A stretch of DNA of 20,740 bases from Mycoemilia scoparia (lineage: Eukaryota; Kickxellomycota; Kickxellomycetes; Kickxellales; Kickxellaceae), in the NCBI GenBank assembly GCA_027575805.1, contig JANBPU010000274.1:1-20740 (forward strand). The letters run 5' to 3'. Below the pieces are notes generated by a model. That model had not been told where the DNA came from and made no database searches. It was given only the letters and a program-made list of their open reading frames with translations. The position numbers and the translations under genes were made by a program. Each line of letters starts with the position of its first letter. Positions within the stretch are counted from its first letter, which is position 1. Shown here piece by piece: positions 9,032-17,964 of this stretch.

Positions 9032-9363
9032 ATAAAGTAGTCACGTTTACCTAATGACTGCTACCAAGCCAAAACACTAGCTTTATATATTGAGAGGAAG
9101 GCTTATGGTTTGTGTAAGGAACGGTATAGAAGATGTGTGAATGTATTCAGACAATAGATGGAATCACAGCAGCTGCAAAAACACAATCACAACAAAGAAT
9201 AAAATAGGATAAAGTGTATGAAAAAGAAAGATGCAGGACCACTTTTTCTCACCATTTCAAACTTACCTGCAGGCACACACACACACACACACACACACTT
9301 ACATATATTCGTCATTCCTTTCTCACAGTCCTCATTGGAAAAAGGAGGAGATATGTAAAAGAA
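9032..9363. other. Spacer with (AC)n microsatellite
   Basis: It contains a CTTTATATATTG box near 9081 and an (AC)n tract at about 9274-9298. The overlapping frames through the tract read HTHTHTHT and are not credible proteins. Confidence 0.5.
9274..9298 (+). repeat. (AC)n microsatellite
   Basis: About 12 uninterrupted AC units lie inside an otherwise featureless spacer. Confidence 0.9.
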
Positions 9364-9521
9364 CATGTGTCAGAATCTCCTTTGAAGGTGTGTATCAGAA
9401 TAGCACCCTGGATAATAGTCAATAATCCGCCAGGTTCAAGCCAAAGTGTATGTGGACTATGGGCCGATTGGCGGGGAATGTATGAGGGCACCGATCTGTT
9501 TCCTTTTGACGGAGAAGTTGC
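9364..9521 (+). repeat. Direct repeat family 3, copy 2
   Basis: It is the partner of 8675-8828, about 690 bases downstream in the same orientation. It contains GGTTCAAGCC at about 9433-9442, which fits the Pol III B-box pattern. Copy 1 has CTTCAAGCC at the aligned place. No convincing A-box or tRNA fold is visible, so a SINE origin is only a possibility. Confidence 0.7.
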
Positions 9522-9797
9522 CATTATTTCTGAGTATTCCAGCAAGATGATGATGATGATGACCTGCTTGGTTATCTCCACATGAGCCTCATATTCTTTC
9601 AGAAATGTATTGTGTCTCTATATTATAGAATTTAAAGTTGAGAAAATAGACATCCGGCTGGCCATGCCTTTATTTTCGTGCTTGAGCAGAAAAGCATTTG
9701 GGATATTTCTTCTTTTCCTGTTACATAGCAACATCAGCTGACCCAGATCCCTCTCTCTAGCTTTCTGGAGCACTTCTTTCCGAAGATCTAACAATCA

Positions 9798-10004
9798 ATG
9801 GCCGCTGCGGAATATAATGATGATGCACCGCTGCTACCACTACCAACAGCAGCAGCAGCAGCAGCAGCAAATATCGGTAACAGAACAAGTACGCATCTGC
9901 ACGAAATCCTGCAAAACAAGGATACTGAGCTCTCACCTACAATAAGGTTAAAAAGCAGTATCCGTGGCTATGGAATTATAAAGGCCAAAAAGAAAGAGCG
10001 ATGA
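9798..10004 (+). CDS. Doubtful 68-aa ORF, small gene or first exon
   Basis: It has an ATG in a favourable setting (CAATCAATGGCC) and runs to TGA. The product reads MAAAEYNDDAPLLPLP, then a seven-Ala tract from GCA repeats, then a basic end KAKKKER. No domain is recognised. It could be chance, a small protein, or a first exon joined to the F-box frame. The F-box frame stays open from the AG at 10570 to its ATG, and TACTAAC lies at 10523-10529. No strong donor site was found, so this is weak. Confidence 0.25.
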   Translation: MAAAEYNDDAPLLPLPTAAAAAAANIGNRTSTHLHEILQNKDTELSPTIRLKSSIRGYGIIKAKKKER

Positions 10005-10122
10005 GAAAGGACACTTGAAATGGGCTTCTTTATTGCAGTGTCTTTGGAGTAGGCCATCCATCTTAGTAGGAAATTAAAGGGTGACAACTAATGTTTACAG
10101 CAGTGTTATCTGTGTGTTCTCA

Positions 10123-10182
10123 GAACCCCCCTGCCCATTTTCTCTTCTTGCGATGTCAAAGAGGAGAGGATATGGGGGGTTC
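10123..10182. repeat. 60-bp imperfect palindrome
   Basis: GAACCCCCC at 10123-10131 pairs perfectly with GGGGGGTTC at 10174-10182. Nearer the centre TTCTCTTCTTG opposes CAAAGAGGAGA, leaving a loop of about six bases. It could be a cruciform or a paired factor-binding site in the promoter of the F-box gene. Confidence 0.55.
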
Positions 10183-10600
10183 AAGAAGGAATAATGGAGT
10201 CAATTCTGTGAATACGCCATTATTAGAACTCCTCAATAAGGAATTCCAATAGATATATAAACGACAGACATTATGATGGTTTTAAAGTCCCTCTCTCTGC
10301 GCATTTCTCTCTGGTTCCCAAGATTCCTTTGGATAAATAACCAATACTTCTGTTCTCTCGCTCATTTGCTTTATTCGAATAATTGCACTGCTTTACTACT
10401 ATTTTATTTGATCACCATCAACTAGTTTTCTATTGCTACATTTTCTCTTTCTATCTCTACAAGCGTACACACATTCATTTCTCTCTCTCTCTCTCTTTCT
10501 TTCATTTGCTCACTCTTTTCTCTACTAACACGCAGTCTTGTTACTGCTACTGTTCGCTAATACCACGCAGTTTGATGATTACACGAACACACCTCTAAAG

Positions 10601-12925
10601 ATGATACACAAAACAAAATCTGCCTCATCGCCAACAAACCAATCCACCACCAACAGCGTCAAGGAGCCTATGACTAGAAAATCGGATTTACCTAACGAGC
10701 TCAAAGTAGCAATTTGCGAGCAGCTATGTCCATTTAGCGATACCATGACGCTGATAAACTTGACATCAATATCTAACGAATGGGCACTGGCTGCTTCAGT
10801 AACACCATGGCAAAAGACATTTATATACCAAGCACCCGAGCTTCTTTATCCACCAACTATTAGTTCTGGAAGAAGATATGAACAAAGAGTTGTGACTACT
10901 TCTGCACCACCACCACCACCACCACCACTCCATTCCACAAAAACAACTTTAGCCCCAATACCGCAGCATTCTTACAGAAATGCTGCTGCTGCCGTCAACT
11001 TGCCAAACTTGATGGGGCAGCAGCAGCAGCAGCAACAACAACGGCCGAGCCCCAATCCCAACCCAACTGCCAATGATTTTCGCCGATTCCTATATATGGA
11101 TAATCTTGGTGACGAGAAACTGCCACAACTACAACCACACCAGGATAGTTTTCAGGCTAGTGACAATGACAACCAAGCACAACTTCCTTCAGCAGCAGCA
11201 GCAGCAGCATTTCTAAGTGCGAATTATAGCTTTCGAAATCTTCCAATCCTAGCAACTATTCTTGAATCCAGCCCTACCTCTCAGGTCAAAAATTTCAGAT
11301 TAGCACTAAGTCGTGCATTCCAAGGAATTTATCGGATTGACACCCTGTTTATTGATAAATTGTTGGCCCTAACTCGTAACCGACTAACATGTCTTCAGCT
11401 TGATCTTTGCATTGAGGTTTGTCAAATCCCTCTCATTTTGGATAATTCAAAGAACCTGAAAACGCTGATTATTGATCAGATCCATTTTTCGTACGCCGAT
11501 ATTCTCAAAATTTACAACATAAAAAGATTCGGCACTGGCCAAGATGATAATGGTCGTAGTAGTAACAGTGGTGATGGTCAAAATACATTATCATCGCCAT
11601 CGTTGGATCAACCAAACCCCCCAGAATCCACCAACAATAATAAAGAATCATCAACATCTCTACTACTGCAACCACTATATAAACTCAAAAATTTTGAGGT
11701 TCGGTATTTTGATACAGACAACGACTTATTCACCGAATATCTTCATGCCTTGTTAATCAATTTTGATCCCACCACACTCATGGCTTTGGGATTACCAAGA
11801 TACAGCACAGGAAGTAGAAGAACAAATACATCAGGAACACTGATATCTGAACAACAAGGACGAGAAGAACCTGCTAACGGTTTGCTTGATAGTAGTAGTA
11901 GTAAGCCGTTATGGATCCCAATCCTTAATGCCCCACTTTACCAATCCACATCTCCATATTTTAATAATCTAAAGTATTTGCATATAAGTGGAATCAACAT
12001 CAATGGATCAAAAGCTCTATACTGCTGTCCAAATCTCGAACACTTGAATGTCGAATTGGATCCAAAAAGCCATGAGTTTGTACAATACGATTTTCCGGTT
12101 ATTATGTTTAATTTGGCTAAAAGTGTGCCAAGGCTGAAATCTTTTGTATGCGATTTTGAGGAGCCTTGGATAACAACAACATTATCTAATAGTAGCAATA
12201 AGGATAATAGTACTGCCATAGCTGATGACGATGGTAGTAATGATGAAAATTACCAGGAAGCTACAATCAAAAATTCAAGTATAGACAAATCCAATATTAA
12301 CAATACCACTAACAATAATGAAGATGAGGAAGATTTGGTTACCGAGTCTAATAGCAATAAACCAAATTCAAATACTGAAAATAATAATTTTACCAAACAT
12401 CATGACCGTCGTCCTCGTCGTCGTCGTCGTCAACAACCCCAAGAACCAAAACAATACCATTCCCCATTTTTCATCGATTACAGATACATTAAAGAACTAG
12501 AATCCTCTTCATTTTCTCCTGGCTTTATAAACCAAATCATCCACAAATCACCATCTTCCTCCTCCTCCTCCTCTCCAGACGAAGAGGCTTATGATGAGGA
12601 ATCGTTAACAGAATTTTTCAAATCAATCGACATTACCGAAAAAGATCTTACCCACCCCCACGAAAGTCTCTTATCGACCCAAACAATTCTCTACCAGCTA
12701 TTCCAAATCTATTATAATACATGGGGCCAATCTTTGGAAACTTTAAAAATCAGCACCCACTGTTTAAATCCCATCGAACTGTATGTATTTTCATTGTTTG
12801 GGAAGTGTTTGAAGACATTGAGTGTTTCAGTGATTGATATTGAAAGTAAAGTGATTGTTATGAATACTGCACGAAATCATCCCGCCACCACCACCACCAC
12901 TACAATTCTCAATAGTAATGACTAC

Positions 12926-12966
<41 letters not shown>

Positions 12967-13630
12967 CTATGAAGAAGAAGAAGAAATGATACCAACGATA
13001 GAAGAAGCCACACCAGAATCACAACCAACAGCCGAAGTAACACAAAACACCATGGCAAACTTGGAATTCAAACTAATTTCAATAATGCATCTATACGACT
13101 CCAAAAGATTACAAATCCCAAGCATTGAATCATTAAATATCACAATACATCGATCCGATTTGTATGGAAATTTGATGATGCCGTGTCTTGACTGTCTTGA
13201 CCGAAATGGCTTATTAATAAATCCAAAAAACACGGACACGGAAACAAAAAGCGAAAATGATCGGGATTTAGTAAACCACAATGATAAATCTCATGTCAAT
13301 AACAATAACGATAACAAGGGTATTAATCAGAAAATAATCGATGCTCATTTACATGTTGACGAAGAAGGCATTATCGGCCTGATCAGCCTGTTCCCAAATT
13401 TGAAATATTCCGTAGTTAACAACATCAAGAGTCGCAAACTGCGTGACGAAGATCCTTTGCTTAATGTTCCGGAGAGATTTAGACATTTTATGGAAGAGTT
13501 GTTGTCGTTGTCTTTACCACATAGTTATTTGGTTGAAAATGATAAACAACCACAACAATGGTCATTAACAGAATCATATCAACAAAGAATCCAACAAAAA
13601 TTCCCAAACACAATTTTTGAATTTATTTAA
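10601..13630 (+). CDS. F-box / leucine-rich-repeat-like protein, 1009 aa
   Basis: I chose ATG 10601 because the frame extends upstream only to a TTG. Residues 28-75 (LPNELKVAICEQL, then NLTSISNEWALAAS.TPWQKTFIY) fit the F-box pattern. Scattered leucine-rich stretches follow: LTCLQLDLCIEVCQIPLILD, NLKTLIIDQIHF, NLKYLHISGININGSKALY, SLETLKISTHCLNPIEL, CLKTLSVSVIDI and FPNLKYSV. Family knowledge: F-box proteins bind Skp1 and bring substrates to SCF ubiquitin ligases, and LRRs usually hold the substrate. Several homopolymers interrupt the fold: Pro7 near 103, Gln8 near 140, two Ala tracts (near 125 and 198), an Arg-rich run near 605, Ser near 650, Thr near 763 and Asn14 at 776-789 followed by Glu. 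The 560-640 region is Asn/Asp-rich linker. No intron is evident. The substrate is unknown. Confidence 0.78.
12926..12967 (+). repeat. (AAT/AAC)14 tract coding poly-Asn
   Basis: Twelve AAT codons and two AAC codons give 14 asparagines, immediately followed by Tyr and a Glu run from GAA repeats. It lies inside the F-box/LRR frame and is a likely length-variable site. Confidence 0.9.
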
Positions 13631-13938
13631 CCACCATCACCATTACTTCCACTATCATTATAACATATCAAAGCAAAGCATATCACACTAATTTTTATCA
13701 TTTCATTTTATATTGCCTATCTATTCATACATACATACATACATACATACACATACATATTTAATAATATCAAAAGAACAAAAAGTAATTGATTTCTCTG
13801 AAATGAATGTGCACACTTGATATTGCTATAATATTTATGTATAATCTTATTATTCGGATATGGATGGCTGTATTCCACAAGTTACCAGACATAAAATCCC
13901 CCCCAAAAATTATTATCATTTAGCGATAATAAAAGCGC
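13631..13938. other. 3' flank of the F-box gene
   Basis: It is AT-rich with a (CATA)n microsatellite at about 13721-13757, and TTATTATC/GATAATAA forms an 8-base hairpin at 13910-13932. The CCCCAAAAATTATTATC before it faintly resembles a family-1 terminus. No gene is seen. Confidence 0.5.
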
Positions 13939-14046
13939 ATATGGATCATAATTTTTGAAGGGTGAATATTTATAGGTGCAATCACAGCCAAATGGATGTC
14001 CAGTTTTACTAGTGAACTTTCACTCTTCAAAAATTATTGCCCATAT
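13939..14046 (-). mobile_element. MITE-like family 1, well-preserved copy (C), inverted
   Basis: Its reverse complement starts ATATGGGCAATAATTTTTGA, continues GAGTGAAAGTTCACTAGTAA AACTGGACA, and contains ATTTGGCTGTGATT. Nearly base for base this is the order found in copy B at 8829-8948. It ends with the same ATGATCCATAT arm as B. It therefore sits in opposite orientation to B, with the F-box gene between them. Length is 108 bp. Confidence 0.85.
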
Positions 14047-14191
14047 ACACATATACAAATAAAAGAAATAAGATCAATAAATATTTAGTAATCAAAAAGC
14101 GTTAGCACAGCCATTAATGATAACAATAGCAATAATAATACATACATTCAAGAGAAAAGTTAGTTCCAAAATATCTCTGAAAGAACAATAT

Positions 14192-14295
14192 ATATGGGTA
14201 GCTGTTTTTGAAGAGTATCTTTTGAAGGCCGCAAATGATTATAGGTGCAATAATAGTTGATTATCAAGCAGCATTCACTCCAAAAATAATCGCCC

Positions 14296-14299
<4 letters not shown>
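14192..14299 (-). mobile_element. MITE-like family 1, diverged copy (F)
   Basis: The left end is ATATGGGTAGCTGTTTTTGA AGAG. The right end, reversed, is ATATGGGCGATTATTTTTGG AGTGAA. The core ATGATTATAGGTGCAAT is in the same orientation as copy C. The right end runs directly into an (ATA)n microsatellite. Confidence 0.7.
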
Positions 14300-14330
<31 letters not shown>

Positions 14331-14332
14331 GG
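14297..14332 (+). repeat. (ATA)n microsatellite abutting element F
   Basis: About eleven AAT/ATA units begin exactly at the terminus of the family-1 element, suggesting growth from the TA-rich target or terminus. Confidence 0.85.
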
Positions 14333-14736
14333 AAATAATATATAAAAATGATTCAGAATGATCTTGAATCACTCTGATCACTTTATGATCAATCATGTTA
14401 ACTATGGCCAAACAGTCACAATTATTATACACAGTGGAGACAGAAGTAAACTGCACTAAATAAACAACTTCAAAGCTAAACAACAAAACACCAGATTATT
14501 TGATCTAGTTTATGCACATTGAAAATCAATTAAAACACAATAAATTGGAAACTTGTCTAAAGTGAAATCAAGTGGCTTGTCTCACTTTAAAAGAGTAGTG
14601 GCTCTACTGTATAAATATTGCTATACTTCAACACACGCTCTTGGAGCAAGATTCTTCATTATTCTGCTATTATCGCTATTCTTTTGGTGCCTTTTTTATA
14701 ACACCTACACCAACAAGTCGGATTATTTTGTATAAC
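14300..14736. promoter_or_regulatory. Promoter and leader of the 415-aa gene
   Basis: TATAAATA at 14610-14617 lies about 120 bases before the chosen ATG, a usual fungal TATA-to-start span. The ATG is in AACATGG. No other signal is identified. Confidence 0.5.
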
Positions 14737-16208
14737 ATGGTTAAGATAACAACAGACTCTGAAAGTAAATTTGAACCTGTTCAAGGCAACCAGGACAAAG
14801 ACGCTGTTCCTACCAAGGTCGTTGAACAACAACAACCACAACAAGAACAACCCCAGGATGATGTTGATGAACTCACCAATAAAATGAACAATCTTGAGCT
14901 TCCTGAGGTCCCTAAGTCTGGTCTCGTTGAGCTCAACACATGGTTGCCAGACTATATCGCGGCCATGGAAACAACCGAGGCAACCGCTGAGGAAAAGGCG
15001 GTCAAAGCACTGGAGATTCTATGGGACGCCAAGCTGTTTATTCAAACGAACCCTAGCAAAACCCCGGGCTTTTACTATCCAATCAAAAGCGAACAGCTAT
15101 ACAAGCTATTGACCAATATGTACACTATGTCAATACTTGATATGGCCAGTTTGTTGAGAGAATGTAATGGTTGGACCTCCACAGCATTTCCTATGAATGT
15201 ATTGAAACCAACCCTATTTAAATACTTTGTGTCCAGGATGACGACAGGGCTAGGAATAAAAGAGGCCAGCCGTGCGATTTACAAGTTTGTTGAGCCACTT
15301 GGCCGTATTGAATTCGAACCATACACCGATAGGCTCTTTGATATTTATGTCAAAGGGAATTCTAATGCCGAAGCCTGTAAAGAAAACTACAAAAATACCA
15401 TAACAAAGATTTGTGAATGTTATGCAACCCATTATTATTGGAGATGCAGATTGATGTTTGAAGTGCCTTTTATTCTGGACGATAGCGGTTTAGATCAAGC
15501 TGATGGTGTACCAACAAACGTTGTTCCATACAAAAGCAATGGCAGTTCTGGCAAAGATAATAGTGCAAATACAAAGGAATTTTTCGTTAAACTTGGTTAT
15601 CAGAGTGTAAATAATGTATCAGCCGAGCTAGTTGATATTAATGGCAGCATTAACCAACAAGTGAATATACCTAATTCAGATGGAAAGTAAGTAATACTAT
15701 ATTTTCTTCCTTGTTTGTTAATATGGGTAATAATTTTTGAAGGGCTATATAGTCATCCATTTGGCTGTGATTCCCCCTATAAATATCCACCCTTCAAAAA
15801 TTATTGCCCATATATTAGAAAATTAAGTTCTAGTCAGATATGTGTCTTTAAAATCATCATTTTATACAATCATTGTTGTTTGATTTGCTAACTATGTTTT
15901 GATTATGTAGAAAACTCGAATTTAAACTATTGCACACGTTTGAGCATGATAAGCTGATCCAAATTAAAATAATTAGAAATAGTTATTATAGCTCTTATGT
16001 GGAATATTTGGGTATAGTAGTTGTGTCTAACCCAAAGCAATCAAATGGCGGCATCCTCTATAAGATTGAGGATGATGGTAAAAGCCCAAGTTATCCTCAA
16101 TATGGACAAGAAGTTGGAACAGCAGTATTTAAACTCTCCGATATATTCCCCAGAGATCAAGTTTTATCTGCCAATAAAATCTTTGTGAGGATTATGCCAA
16201 AGAAGTGA
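14737..16208 (+). CDS. Unrecognised 415-aa protein, two exons
   Basis: Exon 1 is 14737-15686 and exon 2 is 15911-16208. The intron 15687-15910 (224 bp) has donor GTAAGT, branch site TTGCTAAC at 15885-15892 and acceptor GTAG. Splicing joins AA|A and keeps the frame; unspliced, a TAA within the donor stops the protein. The product starts MVKITTDSES with a Gln/Pro/Asp-rich disordered segment to about residue 60. A mainly helical block follows (LNTWLPDYIAAMETTEA to about 250), including CYATHYYWRCRLMFEVPF. After a Ser/Asn-rich linker comes a beta-rich C-terminus (FFVKLGYQSV, then YVEYLGIVVVSNPKQ, AVFKLSDIFP, KIFVRIMPKK). I recognise no family. No signal peptide or membrane segment is seen, so it is probably cytosolic. 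Confidence 0.8.
15687..15910 (+). other. Intron of the 415-aa gene
   Basis: The donor is GTAAGT at 15687-15692, the branch motif TTGCTAAC at 15885-15892 and the acceptor AG at 15909-15910, 18 bases past the branch A. The frame is preserved only by removing exactly this stretch. A complete family-1 element fills 93 of its 224 bases. Confidence 0.85.
15721..15813 (+). mobile_element. MITE-like family 1, intronic copy (D)
   Basis: The left end is ATATGGGTAATAATTTTTGA AGGG. The right end, reversed, is ATATGGGCAATAATTTTTGA AGGG, so the 24-base inverted ends differ at one position. The core CATTTGGCTGTGATTCCCCC matches copy B in the same orientation. At 93 bp it is the shortest full copy. The near-perfect ends suggest recent insertion or selection for the hairpin. 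It lies between donor and branch site and touches neither. Confidence 0.88.
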
Positions 16209-16662
16209 AATTATTAGTGCTATTGTCCAAACAAACAATTTCCATTCTTTCTATCCTTTTTAGCTGGTAACACTATATATGATTTACAGATAATTATTTC
16301 TCTTTGTGTCTGTAAAACATAAAAATAAAGGCTATCTGATATATTTATCAAAAGTAAGTTGAAATAAGTAAAATTTTATATTGATATATTCAGATGTTAT
16401 ATATGGGCGATAGCTTTTGAAGGTTTGTCACTCATTTCTCTGAGATTGCTCCTTTATCCGTTGGCCATCAAAATCTACCCTTTAAAATCAATCTCCCATT
16501 TAACTATAACCAGATTTTCATAATATATGATATAACTATCAATTTCATTAAAAACAGTATATTATTTTGACAATATTTATAAAGTGCCTAACAAAAAATA
16601 TTTACCAAATAAAAATGAAATGAAATTAATAAAAAAATTTACAGGCTCTTTCCTGGGCATGA
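16209..16662. other. Convergent 3' spacer
   Basis: It lies between the stops of the 415-aa (+) and 246-aa (-) genes. It is AT-rich with AATAAA-type motifs near 16324 (plus) and contains one diverged family-1 element. No gene is seen. Confidence 0.55.
16401..16501 (+). mobile_element. MITE-like family 1, diverged copy (E)
   Basis: The left end ATATGGGCGATAGCTTTTGA AGG and the right end TACCCTTTAAAATCAATCTC CCAT are degraded inverted copies. The core GATTGCTCCTTTATCCGTTG GCC aligns with GATTCCCCTATAATCACTGG TCC of copy B. Confidence 0.6.
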
Positions 16663-17403
16663 TCAAGAAAACCATAAACGAAGCCTGTCCAACATATGTC
16701 TACCACTTTCGTCTGTAGTATTGAGATCAATAGTGGGTATATTGGACGACCCAGCCTTTTTAACCAACTCATTATGAACTGCAAAAAAATGGTCAACCTT
16801 CAATCTAAATTCCATTAGAATTTTAAAATAATAACCTGTCCTATCAGTAAAAGCAATCATCTCTGTAGAATCAGCCAACTTATTCAGCTCAATCATGATC
16901 GAAACCATTTTACTGGACCAATCCTCACTCAAATCATTATTAAAAAATTCTTTGTTTTGAGAAAAATCGTACCCAAATCTTTCATCCATAATCAACCCAC
17001 CATCATCACTAATATTGCCATACCTTTCAATATGCACTTTAATAAGCTCAAAGGTATCAGCAATTTCCTGATGCTTTGTTTGAAAGAATTTAATAAATTT
17101 GGCATTATATCGTTTGACATCGGTATTATTGGGAATGTTGTGGATTGTAAGAATATAGGAAAGTAATATGGCGACTGTGAAATCTTGTTTGGCAAGCTTG
17201 GTGTATTCTTCTAGGACTTTGTTGAAAGTGTTGATATTTCTTTCGATAAAGAATAAGCTATCATTACTGGATTTGAAGGTCTCTATTCTTTGAGTCCACA
17301 AGTTCTGGAGATCTTTACAGATATCGGCAACAAACTTGTCATTCTCGTTGCTATTGATGGTGGAGATGGATTCTTGATTTTGACCAGGCCCAAAAAAGCT
17401 CAT
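16663..17403 (-). CDS. Unrecognised 246-aa mostly helical protein
   Basis: This is a single open frame from ATG (17403, read leftward) to TGA. The start MSFFGPGQNQ is the first ATG in frame. The protein looks alpha-helical and soluble, with stretches such as FIERNINTFNKVLEEYTKLA, ILLSYILTIHNIP, FIKFFQTKHQEIADTFELIK and KMVSIMIELNKLADSTEMIA. No domain, signal peptide or clear membrane segment is recognised. It ends MLDRLRLWFS. Even codon-like composition and a length well above chance on this strand support a real gene. It converges on the 415-aa gene; no functional tie is visible. Confidence 0.72.
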   Translation of the reverse strand: MSFFGPGQNQESISTINSNENDKFVADICKDLQNLWTQRIETFKSSNDSLFFIERNINTFNKVLEEYTKLAKQDFTVAILLSYILTIHNIPNNTDVKRYNAKFIKFFQTKHQEIADTFELIKVHIERYGNISDDGGLIMDERFGYDFSQNKEFFNNDLSEDWSSKMVSIMIELNKLADSTEMIAFTDRTGYYFKILMEFRLKVDHFFAVHNELVKKAGSSNIPTIDLNTTDESGRHMLDRLRLWFS

Positions 17404-17964
17404 ATTATTGATAAACTAAATGAAAAAAAGATATTGTTTAAAAATGTTTTAAACTTGCATTGATTCGTATTATTGTTATTTATATTCAAATTGGCTTTAA
17501 CTTCTGTGAGAAAAGATAGTCCAACGACTGATTGAATTCTGTATATCGCATTCCTTTGTTAGAGTGAATATGCTCAGTAGGCTACGTTCAATTACTGAGC
17601 AAACGACTACTCAACAATATATGCAATTTTTATTAATAATCAAAATATGGTAGTAAACATTCTCTTTACGTTTTCCTAAAGACGACAACTTACTCAAGGG
17701 AAAACTACATTTTAGTAAAGCCCACTAAGCTATTCTAGATGGCAAATCTCAACTGGAAACACTCCTTTGTGATCGTATTACTCACATCAGTTTTATAAAA
17801 TAGAAAGGCATGTAGGCAATTAAGCAATTCACAGTTTTATTGATCAGTTTTTAAAAAGAATAGTTTATAATCAATAGGTAATGCTGCCCCATTGTACACA
17901 AATCAGAGTTCAAACCTTTAAAAAGACTTTTGCAATAATAAATGCAATTCTCTTGCAGATGTGG
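17404..17964. other. Spacer, promoter side of the 246-aa gene
   Basis: This is AT-rich sequence without coding frames. The one clear structure is an inverted repeat, TGCTCAGTA (17571-17579) and TACTGAGCA (17593-17601). Otherwise nothing is seen. Confidence 0.45.
17571..17601. promoter_or_regulatory. Perfect 9-bp inverted repeat with 13-bp spacer
   Basis: TGCTCAGTA and TACTGAGCA are exact inverted copies about 170 bases upstream of the 246-aa start codon. A dimeric regulator site is possible; no factor can be named. Confidence 0.35.

Larger units (their letters stand above)
9522..10600. promoter_or_regulatory. Upstream region of the F-box gene
   Basis: The region holds a doubtful 68-aa ORF (9798-10004), a 60-bp imperfect palindrome (10123-10182) and an ATATATAAAC box (about 10252-10261). 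A strong CT-rich tract follows at about 10440-10520, then TACTAAC at 10523-10529. Pyrimidine tracts just before start codons are common in fungal promoters and leaders. TACTAAC followed by CAG at 10568-10570, 42 bases on, could be the end of a leader intron. Confidence 0.45.

Noticed and set aside
9433..9442. tRNA gene suggested by GGTTCAAGCC
   Set aside because: No acceptor-stem pairing, anticodon stem or matching A-box is visible around it, and the second copy has a changed motif.
9214..9585. Overlapping plus and minus ORFs around the (AC)n tract
   Set aside because: They read HTHTHTHT through a microsatellite and then the family-3 repeat. The aligned copy at 8675 does not keep the same frame.
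14641..14736. N-terminal extension of the 415-aa frame
   Set aside because: The extension begins at TTG, not ATG, and covers the likely leader just after the TATAAATA box. ATG 14737 is preferred.
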